From positions 60,030 through 124,029 of the forward strand of contig CAJXUS010000005.1 of the NCBI GenBank assembly GCA_913060675.1: a stretch of DNA of 64,000 bases. The letters are read 5' to 3'. Below, piece by piece: positions 1-9,470 of the stretch; the stretch's first letter is position 1; every line of letters begins with the position of its first letter. Made by a program: the position numbers and the translations under genes. This DNA comes from an uncultured Rhodospirillales bacterium (GTDB taxonomy: Bacteria > Pseudomonadota > Alphaproteobacteria > Kiloniellales > Kiloniellaceae). The notes under the pieces are model-generated. The model was not told the origin of the DNA, searched no databases, and saw only the letters and a program-made list of their open reading frames with translations.

Positions 1-1647
1 ACGGAGGTGATCTTCCAAATAACTCCCACTGTTTACAGAAAGAGTTGAATCATCAACAGGAGCGCCGTCTGAGATAACCATCATGATCCGACGGTGTTCG
101 GTTCTGGCCATTAAGCGGTTGTGAGCCCACAACAAAGCTTCACCATCGATGTTCTCTTTAAGAATTCCTTCACGGAGCATCAAGCCAAGATTTTTTCGGG
201 ACCGACGCATGGGGGCGTCAGCTTTTTTATAAATAATGTGGCGCAGATCATTCAAACGACCAGGATTTGTAGGCTTGCCTTGTTCGATCCATTTCTCGCG
301 AGACTGTCCGCCTTTCCACATTTTCGTTGTAAAGCCGAGAATTTCAACTTTAACGCCGCAACGTTCAAGGGTTCTCGCGAGGATATCCGCGCTCATTGCC
401 GCAATTGTAATAGGACGCCCTCTCATGGAACCCGAGTTATCAATCAGAAGAGAAACTACTGTGTCTTTAAAATCAGTGTCGCTTTCCTGCTTGAAGCTCA
501 AGGAATGAAGAGGATTGGTTACAACCCGGGTAAGGCGTGCAGTATCCAATAGTCCTTCTTCCAGGTTGAACTCCCAGTTTCTGGTCTGTTGCGCCATCAG
601 GCGGCGTTGCAGTCTGTTGGCAAGCTTGGATATTACGCCTTGAAGATGAGATAATTGTTTGTCGAGAAGCTCGCGTAGGCGCGTGAGTTCCTCATCGTCA
701 CAAAGATCTTGGGCTTCAATGGTTTCATCAAAGTGGGTTGTAAACGTTTTGTAACCATGAACAGCGTTAAAGTTATGGTTAGGGTCTAGTTCAGGTGATT
801 GATCGGGAGAGCCCGCAGAATCTTGGCCTTGGCCATCCATCTGTTGGCCTTCACTATCTCCGCCATCATCCGGGGCGCCTTCAGCATCACCTTGATCACT
901 ACTCTCTGCTTCCATTGGAGCAGATTTTTCAGACGTTTGCTGCTGATCCTGATCATCAGAGTTTTCATCTTGCTGATCTTGGTCCTCTTGATCTTCTCTT
1001 TCAGCTTCATCATTGTCTTCAAGCTCAAAATCGAGCTGGCCGAGAAGATCTTGTAAAGTTTTAGCGAACTTGGCCTGATCTGCGATGTGATCACCGAGAC
1101 TATTAAGAGTTTCGAAAATCTCAGGGCCTAGGTTTGGACGCCAAATTTGAGCAATCTTGGAGGCCGTTTTATCGGCTGCTCTGCCTGTCAGTGCTTCTCT
1201 TGCAAGAACAGCCATGGCTTCGCTGAGAGGGACTTCATCTGAAGTTACGGCATTGTCATAGCCCAGTTGAGCCAGATTTTCTTCGTGCAGCGCTTCCAGA
1301 TTTTGAGCAACACCTTCCATGCGGCGCATACCAAGTGCTTCGCAGCGGGCCTGTTCAACGGAATCAAAAATGGCAGCTGCCTGAGCGTCGATGGGCTTCA
1401 GTTTTTGGTGAGATTTGGCATTATGATAACGAAGTCGTAAAGCTGTAGAGTCAGCACGGCCACGGATGCGTTGAACATCTTCAGCCGGAAGGTCTTTTGC
1501 TGGTATGGGCAATCTTAGCTCGTCACCGTTCAGTCCCCGACCATTGGTGGAGAAAACAACGCTAAGTTCACTGTTTTTTGCCATAGCTCGAGCGGTTGAA
1601 GAGGTTGCTCGTTTGAACAGTTCTAGAGGTGTTTCAGCCTTACTCAT
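1..1647 (-). CDS. cobT: Cobaltochelatase subunit CobT (C-terminus cut by window edge)
   Basis: Reading the minus strand from the ATG at 1647 gives an open frame to the window edge (549 codons), starting [18 protein letters not shown] CobT-type N-terminal half is followed by a very acidic low-complexity linker (about residues 220-280, rich in D, E, Q and S) and a VWA domain whose MIDAS motif DNSGSM starts near residue 403. CobT works with the AAA+ subunit CobS as chaperone-like ATPase subunits of aerobic cobaltochelatase, which inserts Co(II) into hydrogenobyrinate a,c-diamide in the cytoplasm with the large subunit CobN (not in this window). cobS lies 35 bp upstream on the same strand, so they are likely co-transcribed. 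The last part of the protein lies outside the window. Confidence 0.95.
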   Translation of the reverse strand, partial: MSKAETPLELFKRATSSTARAMAKNSELSVVFSTNGRGLNGDELRLPIPAKDLPAEDVQRIRGRADSTALRLRYHNAKSHQKLKPIDAQAAAIFDSVEQARCEALGMRRMEGVAQNLEALHEENLAQLGYDNAVTSDEVPLSEAMAVLAREALTGRAADKTASKIAQIWRPNLGPEIFETLNSLGDHIADQAKFAKTLQDLLGQLDFELEDNDEAEREDQEDQDQQDENSDDQDQQQTSEKSAPMEAESSDQGDAEGAPDDGGDSEGQQMDGQGQDSAGSPDQSPELDPNHNFNAVHGYKTFTTHFDETIEAQDLCDDEELTRLRELLDKQLSHLQGVISKLANRLQRRLMAQQTRNWEFNLEEGLLDTARLTRVVTNPLHSLSFKQESDTDFKDTVVSLLIDNSGSMRGRPITIAAMSADILARTLERCGVKVEILGFTTKMWKGGQSREKWIEQGKPTNPGRLNDLRHIIYKKADAPMRRSRKNLGLMLREGILKENIDGEALLWAHNRLMARTEHRRIMMVISDGAPVDDSTLSVNSGSYLEDHLR

Positions 1648-1682
1648 ACTCGTTACTTACCGTCTACTTACCTGGATTCAGC

Positions 1683-2678
1683 CTAGGCTGCAGGTTTTGT
1701 CGCACCATCAATTAATTCTCGCCCAAAACACCGCTGAAAATATTCGGCAACAAGAGGGCGTTCCATTTCATCACATTTGTTCAGGAATGTAAGGCGGAAG
1801 GCGAAATCAATATTGTCGAAAATCTTGGCATTCTCAGCCCAGGAAAGAACCGTACGCGGGCTCATCAATGTTGAAATATCTCCATTGATAAATCCGCTAC
1901 GCGTAAGATCAGCAAGGGAAACCATGTTGGCAATCAACTCGCGATCTTTATCGTTATCATATTCCGGGTGCTTTGCCAGAACGATATTCATTTCGTCCTG
2001 ATGGGGGAGATAGTTCAGGGTTGCAACAATGTTCCAACGGTCCATCTGACCCTGGTTTAGTTGTTGTGTTCCGTGGTAGAGACCCGTGGTATCACCCAAG
2101 CCAACGGTATTTGCTGTCGAGAACAACCTGAAGGAAGAGTGAGGGGTAATCACTCTGTTTTGATCGAGCAAGGTGAGGCGACCTTCGAGTTCAAGGATAC
2201 GCTGGATGACGAACATCACGTCAGGACGACCGGCATCGTATTCATCAAAGACGAGAGCAACGGGGCGTTGTAGTGCCCATGGCATCAGACCTTCACGAAA
2301 TTCGGTAACCTGCTTGCCTTCTTTAAGAACGATGGCATCTTTACCGACAAGATCAATACGGCTGATATGACTGTCGAGATTGACACGAATACATGCCCAG
2401 TTCAGACGCGCAGCAACTTGCTCAATATGAGTAGATTTACCAGTGCCATGATAACCTTGGATCATTACGCGTCGGTTGAAAGCAAAACCAGCAAGAAGAG
2501 CCAGTGTTGTATCGTGATCGAACTGATATGTGGGATCAATGTCGGGTACATACTCGTTTCGTGTGCTGTATGCAGGGACCTGCATATCGCTATCGATACC
2601 AAAGACTTCTCGGGCTGAAACCGTTGTGTCAGGGCCACTCATGATCATTTCACCGTGGCTGATTACTTTAGAGGACAT
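1683..2678 (-). CDS. cobS: Cobaltochelatase AAA+ ATPase subunit CobS
   Basis: 331 residues, normal CobS length. The N-terminal [15 protein letters not shown] segment is typical of the family. The Walker A motif is GYHGTGKST (near residue 75), Walker B is LVFDEYDAG, and [14 protein letters not shown] with the Arg-containing QGQMDRW region completes the AAA+ core. CobS hexamers bind CobT and use ATP to drive cobalt insertion by CobN in late aerobic cobalamin synthesis. It is followed 35 bp downstream by cobT and preceded by the J-domain gene 50 bp upstream, all on the minus strand. The ATG at 2678 has no strong ribosome binding site; a start at the internal MIMSG (residue 11) is possible. Confidence 0.96.
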   Translation of the reverse strand: MSSKVISHGEMIMSGPDTTVSAREVFGIDSDMQVPAYSTRNEYVPDIDPTYQFDHDTTLALLAGFAFNRRVMIQGYHGTGKSTHIEQVAARLNWACIRVNLDSHISRIDLVGKDAIVLKEGKQVTEFREGLMPWALQRPVALVFDEYDAGRPDVMFVIQRILELEGRLTLLDQNRVITPHSSFRLFSTANTVGLGDTTGLYHGTQQLNQGQMDRWNIVATLNYLPHQDEMNIVLAKHPEYDNDKDRELIANMVSLADLTRSGFINGDISTLMSPRTVLSWAENAKIFDNIDFAFRLTFLNKCDEMERPLVAEYFQRCFGRELIDGATKPAA

Positions 2679-2728
2679 CGTCGTATCCGTACTGCTGTTT
2701 GGGTGTAGTTGTTTTCTTGGACGTTACA

Positions 2729-3334
2729 CTATGACGTCAGTTCCGTTTCTTGAAGTGTTTCTTTTACAAAAATGCTTTTTTTAAGAAGGCTGTAAGCTAG
2801 GTTGACCTTTTTTAGGCGATCTTCTGCGCTTTTTTGCCCGCCGTTTGTGTCTGGATGGAGTTCTTTTACCAAATCCAAATAACGTTTTTTGATGTCCTTC
2901 CACGATTCTATAGACTGGAGTCCCAGATCGTGTATCGCCTGTCGTTCTGCTTCAGGAATGTATTTTTGTGATTTTTTTACTTGGGCCTCATCGTTTCCGG
3001 CAAATTTTTGCCAAGCTTTGCCAAGTTCATCCATGCGGTGAGTATATATTCCCTGTTTGGCTCCACTCAAAGGCCAAGTAGGTTTTCCCCAAACGGCATC
3101 GTTTCGTCGAAGATGATCAACTTCTTCAATTCCCATGTCCTTACAGTAATTCCATTTGGCATTATAGTCGCGGACATGTTCCAGGCAGAACCAGTAGTAA
3201 CTGTTTAGTTTCAGCCGAGACTTTGGTGCTCTGAATTCACCAGCTTCAGGGCAGCCTTTTACCTCGCAACAATTTTGTTTCTCTACGCGGTCCCAAGGTG
3301 TTTCCAAATGTTGGTCATGAGGCTTTTTTTTCAT
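2729..3334 (-). CDS. J-domain (DnaJ-like) protein
   Basis: 201 residues. The J domain is at the C-terminus (about residues 133-190) with the HPD motif at 160-162 (KELHPDTNGG), which in this family stimulates the ATPase of a DnaK-type Hsp70. The N-terminal 60 residues hold a Cys/His cluster (C22, C23, C28, C50, H53) that could bind zinc. There is no G/F region or DnaJ zinc finger, so this is a type III-like J protein, not DnaJ itself. The position between cobS and bolA is common in Alphaproteobacteria. The client is unknown. Confidence 0.85.
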   Translation of the reverse strand: MKKKPHDQHLETPWDRVEKQNCCEVKGCPEAGEFRAPKSRLKLNSYYWFCLEHVRDYNAKWNYCKDMGIEEVDHLRRNDAVWGKPTWPLSGAKQGIYTHRMDELGKAWQKFAGNDEAQVKKSQKYIPEAERQAIHDLGLQSIESWKDIKKRYLDLVKELHPDTNGGQKSAEDRLKKVNLAYSLLKKSIFVKETLQETELTS

Positions 3335-3596
3335 TCTATAATTATGGGGGGGATCGTCTTTGGTTACAAGAGGGCTGTGCTATGTCGGACAAGGGGTTCA
3401 GGCCGTTACATAGAACATATTATTTCAAAAAGTAGCGTTCTTATTGGAAAATTTTAGAAATGAGATCGGGTGTGAATTTATCGTGAAAAAGAATGGCTGT
3501 TAGTAGTTTTTCTTAAATTACCTTGGAAATGCAGCCATTTGGCGGTTAATATGGCTTTTATCCGAGTTAATGACTATGGAAAGTATAGGTAGTACC

Positions 3597-3875
3597 ATGG
3601 GAATGGCGGAAACGATTGACGATAAACTTCGAGCAGGTTTATCTCCGTTAAATTTAGTAGTTGTCGATGAATCACATCATCATGTTGGTCATGCAGGCCA
3701 TCGCGAGGGGGGTGAAAGTCATTTTTCTGTCGTTGTTGTTTCTGATAAATTTACAGACGTAAATCGTGTCAATCGCCAACGAATGGTCCATGAATTACTA
3801 AAGGATGAATTGGCTTCAACTATTCACGCATTACAGATCAAAGCGAATACACCCGAAGAGGTGACCTCTGAATGA
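3597..3875 (+). CDS. BolA family protein
   Basis: About 92 residues from the chosen ATG at 3597 (MGMAETIDDKLR), which has AGGT seven bases upstream; an in-frame ATG at 3570 would add nine residues. The core DESHHHVGHAGHREGGESHF and the RVNRQRMVHELL helix are the BolA signature; the His residues are candidates for [2Fe-2S] sharing with a monothiol glutaredoxin. BolA proteins act in iron-sulfur cluster trafficking or iron sensing. It is divergent from the J-domain gene and overlaps the next gene by four bases (ATGA), implying translational coupling with the ribbon-helix-helix gene. Confidence 0.9.
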   Translation: MGMAETIDDKLRAGLSPLNLVVVDESHHHVGHAGHREGGESHFSVVVVSDKFTDVNRVNRQRMVHELLKDELASTIHALQIKANTPEEVTSE

Positions 3876-4234
3876 CGGAAGAAATTGGTAATGTGTCATT
3901 TCTTTCTCGAAGCCGAAAAGATCTTCATAGGGAAATGAAGGGGCTTGACGGGAAGAATGGTCTTGTCCTTAAAAATGTCATCATCTCAGGTCGGCGCACA
4001 TCTCTTCGGCTAGAGCCGATGATGTGGAAAGGTTTGGGGGAAATCTGTGAACGAGAAAATCTGGCGCTGAACGAAATTTGCACGATGATTGATAATAGAC
4101 GGGTTCAGTCAAGTTTGACCGCCGCAATTCGTGTGTTTACATTGTCATATTTTCGAACTGCGGCTCAGGAAAATTGGGGCTGGCAGCCTATTTCTTTTGA
4201 TCAGTTCACGAGCTCTTCTAAGAAAAACAGTTAA
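3872..4234 (+). CDS. Ribbon-helix-helix domain protein (RHH_4 type)
   Basis: 120 residues. The segment NVIISGRRTSLRLEPMMWKG followed by LGEICERENLALNEICTMID and the SSLTAAIRVFTLSYFR helix match the ribbon-helix-helix_4 family, small putative DNA-binding proteins common in Alphaproteobacteria. A closely similar second copy is at 39617-39886. The ATG overlaps the bolA stop codon, so the two genes are probably co-translated. The N-terminal 35 residues and the Ser/Lys-rich tail are extra to the domain. The target is unknown. Confidence 0.8.
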   Translation: MTEEIGNVSFLSRSRKDLHREMKGLDGKNGLVLKNVIISGRRTSLRLEPMMWKGLGEICERENLALNEICTMIDNRRVQSSLTAAIRVFTLSYFRTAAQENWGWQPISFDQFTSSSKKNS

Positions 4235-4246
4235 CCCGTACTTCGG

Positions 4247-4858
4247 CTATTCTCCTCTTTTAGCTGAGCTTAATGCTTGTCCCGTGAAAAAGTCGGGCCA
4301 CTCAGAGCGTACAATCTCTCCCTCAGAGCTATAAGCGTGGCATGTGTCAATAATGCCGGGGCGCTTCTTTGAACCGGAAGCCTCGTTGCTTGAAACCGGT
4401 TTCTCTTTGGCCCTTTGCTCCTGTCGACGTATCATCGCGGGATACAAGGTTTGAAATGTGACGGTTGCCATAGCTCCAAGCATTTCCACAAGGTGGGTAC
4501 AGCCCTCAGTTCCTCCTACTGCACGACGAATTGCCGCTCGCCATCCTGGGCCGACCTTTAAGCCGATTATTTTTTTAAAATTTGGTGCTATGGTGGGGCA
4601 TATGGCATAGGGACTTTCATCGATACAAGCTTCAATGTCCTGAACAATAAAATCCAGATCCACGGTTAGCCGAATATGCATATCGTGTAAGGCTTCTCCG
4701 GCTTCGATTTGGCCACGATATTGGTTTGGAAAAGGATAGGATTTTATATCTGTAATTCTGCCTTCAATATCCCACAAATCGTCTTCTCGCTCATACCCCT
4801 GAAAGTCATAGAGGCGCTGGTGCAAGTGTTTTCGATTTTTTGATGGAGATAGGGGCAT
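4247..4858 (-). CDS. DUF2889 domain-containing protein
   Basis: 203 residues, convergent with the ribbon-helix-helix gene (12 bp gap). The conserved pattern begins KHLHQRLYDFQGYEREDDLWDIEGRITD and continues with EALHDMHIRLTVDLDFIVQDIEA and LVEMLGAMATVTFQTLYP, as in DUF2889 proteins, whose function is not known to me. No signal peptide or membrane segment is visible. The C-terminal 60 residues are charged and variable. It is followed on the right by the CNNM transporter gene on the same strand, 43 bp away. Confidence 0.75.
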   Translation of the reverse strand: MPLSPSKNRKHLHQRLYDFQGYEREDDLWDIEGRITDIKSYPFPNQYRGQIEAGEALHDMHIRLTVDLDFIVQDIEACIDESPYAICPTIAPNFKKIIGLKVGPGWRAAIRRAVGGTEGCTHLVEMLGAMATVTFQTLYPAMIRRQEQRAKEKPVSSNEASGSKKRPGIIDTCHAYSSEGEIVRSEWPDFFTGQALSSAKRGE

Positions 4859-4901
4859 GATTAATCTCTATAAGGTCTTCAGATAGTCAGTTCTTTTTGT
4901 T

Positions 4902-6170
4902 TTAGTCAGATAGTGGAGATACACGAATAGAAGTGATTTGATGTCTTTTTCGCTCCAGTATTTCAAAGCGCATGTTATGAAAAACAAATGCCTGACCAAT
5001 TTGAGGAATTTGGCGCGCTTCAAATAGTATTAACCCCGCTATTGTAGCAGCTTCCTCGTCAGGTAGTTTCCATTCGAACTGGCGATTTAGATCTCTAATG
5101 GTAACCGTGCCATTTATCACAAACTCATTTTCACTGATGGTTTGTACACCTTCAATATCAACATCGTGTTCGTCCGAAATGTCGCCAACTATCTCTTCCA
5201 AGATGTCTTCGAGTGTAACGATACCTTGGACCTCGCCATATTCGTCGACCACAATCGCAAAATGAGCGTGCCGATCACGAAAAGCATGGAGCTGTGATAG
5301 AAGACTGGTGGATTCTGGAATGAACCATGGCTCATTGGCAATGGACAGCAAAGTTTCTCTATCCAGCTCGCCTTCTTGGGAACGTATCGCGCGAAGCAAA
5401 CCCTTGGCATGTAAAACGCCAACTATGTTATCTGGTCTTTCCTGCCACAATGGAATGCGGGTGTAGGGGCTTGAAAGGACATCTTTAATAATCGCCGCAG
5501 GATCTTGATCAATGTCGCTGGAGTTGATGTCTTGGCGGTGAGTCATGATCTCATCAACTTCAACATCATCAAGATCAAGAATCGATCTCAGCATAGCCCG
5601 TTCATGCTTTACTTCTTCGCCTTCACCCTCATGCAAATCAATTGCCCCACGAAGCTCTTCTTCGGCAATCTCACTATTATCGAGGCCCTGTTCTTTTGTC
5701 GTAAAAAGCGTAAGTAAAAAATGTACAATTGTTTCAACGGCAAGTGCTACGGGGCCGAGGATTAAAACAATAGGACGTAATATTTGCGCAGAGGCGAGAG
5801 CAGCTTTGTCTGAATGCCGCAGAGCGTAAGTTTTGGGTAGGACTTCAGCAAAAATCAAGACAAGGGCCGTCATGGCAAGGGTGGCGTAAATTACGCCTGC
5901 GTCACCAAACATTCTAATCAGGACAGATGTGGCGAGAGCAGAAGCCAGGATGTTAACCAGATTGTTGCCAAGCAAGATGGAACCAATCAGGCGTTCTTTT
6001 GCGCTCCAAAGTTTGTTTACAACTTTAGCTTTGTTGTCTCCACTTTGTTCCAAAGTGTGCATACGGGGTTTCGAAGATGCAGTCATTGAAGTTTCTGCAC
6101 CTGAGAAGAAGGCGGATATTATCAACAGAACCACAATGGCACTGATTGAGAGAATTAACTCGGTTTCCAT
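4902..6170 (-). CDS. CNNM/CorC-HlyC family transporter (DUF21 + CBS pair)
   Basis: 422 residues. The N-terminal DUF21 membrane domain (about 1-190) starts ELILSISAIVVLLIISAFFSGAETSMTAS, with further hydrophobic segments near 60-80, 95-110 and 125-150. Two CBS motifs follow (about 205-320; DINSSDIDQDP, IVVDEYGEVQGIVTLEDILEEIVG), then a C-terminal CorC_HlyC domain (about 335-415). The family is linked to divalent cation, mainly Mg2+, export or homeostasis at the inner membrane; the older 'hemolysin' name is misleading. It lies 34 bp downstream of aroB, probably in an aroK-aroB-CNNM transcript. Confidence 0.9.
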   Translation of the reverse strand: METELILSISAIVVLLIISAFFSGAETSMTASSKPRMHTLEQSGDNKAKVVNKLWSAKERLIGSILLGNNLVNILASALATSVLIRMFGDAGVIYATLAMTALVLIFAEVLPKTYALRHSDKAALASAQILRPIVLILGPVALAVETIVHFLLTLFTTKEQGLDNSEIAEEELRGAIDLHEGEGEEVKHERAMLRSILDLDDVEVDEIMTHRQDINSSDIDQDPAAIIKDVLSSPYTRIPLWQERPDNIVGVLHAKGLLRAIRSQEGELDRETLLSIANEPWFIPESTSLLSQLHAFRDRHAHFAIVVDEYGEVQGIVTLEDILEEIVGDISDEHDVDIEGVQTISENEFVINGTVTIRDLNRQFEWKLPDEEAATIAGLILFEARQIPQIGQAFVFHNMRFEILERKRHQITSIRVSPLSD

Positions 6171-6204
6171 AGCCCTTTCAGGGGTTGCGAATAAGGCATC
6201 GATA

Positions 6205-7341
6205 TTACTTTGTTACTGCGCGTTCCAAGAACTCAGCAACAGTAGTCATATCTACTGCGTTATCCAGATAAGCCTGACCAATTCCTTTTGTCATTACAAA
6301 GGTCAAACGTCCATCATTCACTTTTTTATCTCTGCTCATGTGATCCATTAACCGGGACACTTCAAGTCTTTTTCCGCCAAGTGCGTTAGAAGACACAAAA
6401 GAAGTTTCGAGGGGAAGACCTATTTTATGGAAATGAGATCGAACTGTCTGTGCATCTTCAGAAGCACAAAAGCCGAGTTCCACAGAGATATCATGTGCCA
6501 TTAACATGCCGATGGAAATAGCTTCCCCATGTAAGAGGGAGCCATTGTATTTGGCTTCTGCCTCTAAAGCGTGTCCAAAGGTATGACCTAAATTGAGGAG
6601 GCCTCGAGCACCTGATTCTCTTTCGTCCAACGCGACAATATCGGCTTTTGCCTTACAGCTTGTAACAACTGCTTGGGTTTGAGCACGAAGATCTCCATTG
6701 ATAACGCGTTCCCCGTTTTCTTCCAGCCACGCAAAAAAAGCAGGATCATTGATCAACCCATATTTCACGACTTCCGCATACCCGGCGAGAAGTTCGCGGT
6801 GCGGCAAGGTCTGGAGCAATCCGATGTCGGCGAGCACTATGCGGGGTTGGTGAAAGCTACCCACCAGATTTTTACCGCGGGAGGTGTTAATACCTGTTTT
6901 CCCACCAACGGAACTATCAACTTGCGATAAAAGAGTGGTTGGAATTTGAATGAAATCGACGCCGCGCATCACAACGGCAGCAGCAAAACCTGCTAGGTCA
7001 CCGATCACACCGCCGCCAAAGGCGATAATTGTCGCCTTGCGGTCGATTTTGTTCTCCAATAAGAAGTCGATAACTTTTTCAAGTTGGCTAAAGCTTTTGG
7101 TTTGCTCTCCATAAGGGAGTGTCAGGGATTTACTGGCGATCCCCTCACTTGAGAGCGCGTTCTCTAAAGTGGCCAAGTGGTGCTTTGCCACGTTTTCATC
7201 CGTTATGATGAAAGTCCGTTTTTGTTTCAAAAAAGGCTGAACAAGCTTGCCAGCATTCGCGACCAGATTTTCTCCGACTAGAATGTCATAGCTGCGATCT
7301 CCGAGATCTACAGTTAAGCGTTCAAAAGTCTCTTTGTTCAT
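6205..7341 (-). CDS. aroB: 3-dehydroquinate synthase
   Basis: 378 residues. The NAD-binding GGGVIGDLAGFAAAVVMRG and IPTTLLSQVDSSVGGKTGIN motifs, ELLAGYAEVVKYG, and the zinc-ligand histidines in LNLGHTFGHALEAE and GSLLHGEAISIGM are all present. It converts DAHP to 3-dehydroquinate, the second step of the shikimate pathway, in the cytoplasm. It is preceded by aroK 44 bp upstream; the aroK-aroB pair is the usual bacterial arrangement. The length is normal and nothing is missing. Confidence 0.97.
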   Translation of the reverse strand: MNKETFERLTVDLGDRSYDILVGENLVANAGKLVQPFLKQKRTFIITDENVAKHHLATLENALSSEGIASKSLTLPYGEQTKSFSQLEKVIDFLLENKIDRKATIIAFGGGVIGDLAGFAAAVVMRGVDFIQIPTTLLSQVDSSVGGKTGINTSRGKNLVGSFHQPRIVLADIGLLQTLPHRELLAGYAEVVKYGLINDPAFFAWLEENGERVINGDLRAQTQAVVTSCKAKADIVALDERESGARGLLNLGHTFGHALEAEAKYNGSLLHGEAISIGMLMAHDISVELGFCASEDAQTVRSHFHKIGLPLETSFVSSNALGGKRLEVSRLMDHMSRDKKVNDGRLTFVMTKGIGQAYLDNAVDMTTVAEFLERAVTK

Positions 7342-7385
7342 GTGTTGCTTCTTCTTTGTTCAAGTCGGCTGGTCAGAGCGGGGAT

Positions 7386-7937
7386 TTATTCTGTTTTATT
7401 CTTACAGAAATCATATAACCCTTGGAGAGCATGTTCTGTCGTAATGTCAGCGGAACCTTCAGCAGAATCAGTTGTGATATCTGCTTTGGCATAGATTGGA
7501 TAACGTTCGTCTATTAGCCCTGAAAGTATTTCGCGGTGATTACCGTTTCTAAGGAGAGGGCGATGAGTACGGCGAGATGTTCTCTCGACCAGGATATCCA
7601 AATCAGCCCTGAGCCAGAGAGATATCCCTTTGTCTAAGATCGTCGCTCTGGTTCCCTCGTCTATAAAAGCTCCGCCACCTGTAGATAAGATCTGCACAGG
7701 GTCCTCAAGCAACCGTTGGATCACCATTCTTTCGCGGTCTCGGAAATATGTTTCTCCGTGCGCCTCAAAGATTTCGGCTATGGAGCAACCAGCAGCTTTT
7801 TCGATTTCTGCATCAGCATCCACAAATGGCAAATTCATGGCTTGTGCCATTTTTTTGCCAATGCATGTTTTGCCTGCGCCCATTAAGCCAACGAGAACAA
7901 CAGTTTTGGGGATGGGGAAATTCCCGTTTATGGACAT
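7386..7937 (-). CDS. aroK: Shikimate kinase
   Basis: 183 residues. The P-loop is GLMGAGKT (17-24), followed by a D-rich shikimate site (VDADAEIEKAAGCSIAEIF), the ETYFRDRE motif, STGGGAF and the lid LVERTSRRTHRPLL. It phosphorylates shikimate with ATP. It is the first gene of the minus-strand aroK-aroB-CNNM run, and its promoter must lie in the 447-bp gap to the right. A normal, complete family member. Confidence 0.96.
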   Translation of the reverse strand: MSINGNFPIPKTVVLVGLMGAGKTCIGKKMAQAMNLPFVDADAEIEKAAGCSIAEIFEAHGETYFRDRERMVIQRLLEDPVQILSTGGGAFIDEGTRATILDKGISLWLRADLDILVERTSRRTHRPLLRNGNHREILSGLIDERYPIYAKADITTDSAEGSADITTEHALQGLYDFCKNKTE

Positions 7938-8384
7938 AGTACCTTTTACCGAATCACGTTACGTATCTTGGCTTAGCCTATAGAAATGATATCAGTGAAA
8001 CAAAAAGAAAAGTCATGATTTCATAAACTAACCTTAGCTTTGAGCCACTGTTATTGTCGCTTCCCCCCTGTACTGGTTACGAATTAGTATAAATGTTAGC
8101 ATTTTATTCCAATTTTATCGACATCAGTTCCTGAATTAAGGGTTTATTTCTGATTTTTATACATCTCTGCTTATCTATTTGATTTTAATGAAATTTAAAG
8201 CAGAGGATGAATGCAAAAATTCTATTGAGAGGGCGTTGTATTCGTCCGTGGTTACAGGCGGCAGGTAAGTGACGTGTTTTGTTTTTAATTGCAGGAAATA
8301 TGTATCGTTTTCGATTATGGAATCCTTAAGCTCGTAAGTTACAAAAAGCAATTTTGTGCTTGCGAAGTATGGGAGCTATGGGCA
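7938..8384 (-). other. Divergent intergenic region between aroK and the SDR gene
   Basis: 447 bp without a convincing gene on either strand. It is AT-rich around 8080-8200 and must carry the aroK promoter (minus) and the SDR promoter (plus). I see no clear -35/-10 pair with correct spacing, no terminator and no RNA gene. The in-frame upstream TTG at 8289 would extend the SDR leftward, but that extension has no family resemblance. Confidence 0.5.
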
Positions 8385-9173
8385 TTGGGAAATGAATTGG
8401 ATAACTGCAGAGTTTTGATAACTGCAGGTGCTGCAGGAATCGGGCGTGCAACGGCAGAAGCTTTCCTTGCGAAAGGAGCCAGAGTTCACGTCTGTGATAT
8501 TGATCAAGATGCTTTAGATAGCTTTGTGCTTGATGACGAAGCTCAGGGTCGCTTAACAACAAGTCTTCTGGATGTTACGGACGAGGAAGGTGTCGCCACC
8601 CTTTTTGAAGGTGTCGCAAAAGAGTTTGGCGGGCTTGATGTTTTGGTTAATAACGCAGGGGTTTCCGGTCCTGCGGGGGATATCGAAACGCTGGATTATG
8701 CCGATTGGCAGAAATGTATTTCAGTAAATATCGATTCACAGTTCCTATTTTCACGGGGCGCTATTCCGATGATGAAGGCGCAAAAAAGTGGATCGATCAT
8801 CAATCTTTCTTCTACCGCTGGAATGTTTGGGTTTCCTCTTCGAACACCCTATGCAGCAGCAAAATGGGCTGTTGTCGGTTTGACGAAAAGCATGGCTATG
8901 GAGCTCGGCCCCTATGGTATACGGGTCAATGCGATTGCCCCTGGGTCCGTATCCGGCCCGCGTATGGATCGGGTGATCGATGCGACGGCTCGCGCTCAAG
9001 GGGTTTCGAATGATGAGGTCAGATCTCAATTCGAAAAACAAGTGTCTATGAGGACATTTGTTTCACCTGAAGATATTGCCAACATGATCGTGTTTGCTTG
9101 CTCGCCGGGTGGGAACAAAATATCAGGTCAGGTCCTCGCTGTGGATGGCCACACTGAAGGTTTATCGAGTTAA
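8385..9173 (+). CDS. SDR family NAD(P)-dependent oxidoreductase
   Basis: About 262 residues from a proposed TTG start at 8385, which has GGGAG nine bases upstream and gives the usual short SDR N-terminus (GNELDNCRVLITAGAAGIGRA). The Rossmann motif TAGAAGIG, VNNAG, the catalytic Ser of NLSSTAG, YAAAK (Y and K) and NAIAPGSV are all present: a classical SDR of the 3-oxoacyl-ACP reductase/sugar dehydrogenase type. The substrate cannot be told from sequence. No in-frame ATG exists near the expected start. It is a single gene in its region, divergent from aroK. Confidence 0.88.
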   Translation: MGNELDNCRVLITAGAAGIGRATAEAFLAKGARVHVCDIDQDALDSFVLDDEAQGRLTTSLLDVTDEEGVATLFEGVAKEFGGLDVLVNNAGVSGPAGDIETLDYADWQKCISVNIDSQFLFSRGAIPMMKAQKSGSIINLSSTAGMFGFPLRTPYAAAKWAVVGLTKSMAMELGPYGIRVNAIAPGSVSGPRMDRVIDATARAQGVSNDEVRSQFEKQVSMRTFVSPEDIANMIVFACSPGGNKISGQVLAVDGHTEGLSS

Positions 9174-9329
9174 ATATACACAGTGACTAAGGGGTAGAAA
9201 TTCAACAGGTTGTTTACAGATTGGGGGGCATGGTTTTAGACTGTCCCAATCTCGCCACACTCTAGTGATAGATCTGGGGCAGAATGATGAATATTTTTGA
9301 CCCCTTAGATAGAGTTAATCAAGCGCTCC

Positions 9330-9470
9330 ATGCAAAAATTTGGCCTTTTTTTAGTTGTCGTCCTCATCGGTGCCTTGCTTGCAGGAGGGGTGTTCCTTCT
9401 GACGTGGGACATTCCTGCACCTTCTTCCAAAGTGGAAAAGGTAATCCCCAATGATCGCCTTACGAAATAG
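9330..9470 (+). CDS. Small single-pass membrane protein (46 aa)
   Basis: An ATG at 9330 opens a 46-codon frame ending TAG at 9470: MQKFGLFLVVVLIGALLAG, then a short periplasmic-type tail WDIPAPSSKVEKVIPNDRL. One membrane helix covers residues 4-26. The IPAP...EKVIPNDR tail is, from memory, a conserved ending of small proteins encoded beside xerD in Rhodospirillales-like genomes. It overlaps the next gene by 20 bp in another frame, suggesting coupled translation. Function unknown. A false call is possible because it is short, but the composition and gene overlap argue for a real gene. Confidence 0.7.
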   Translation: MQKFGLFLVVVLIGALLAGGVFLLTWDIPAPSSKVEKVIPNDRLTK

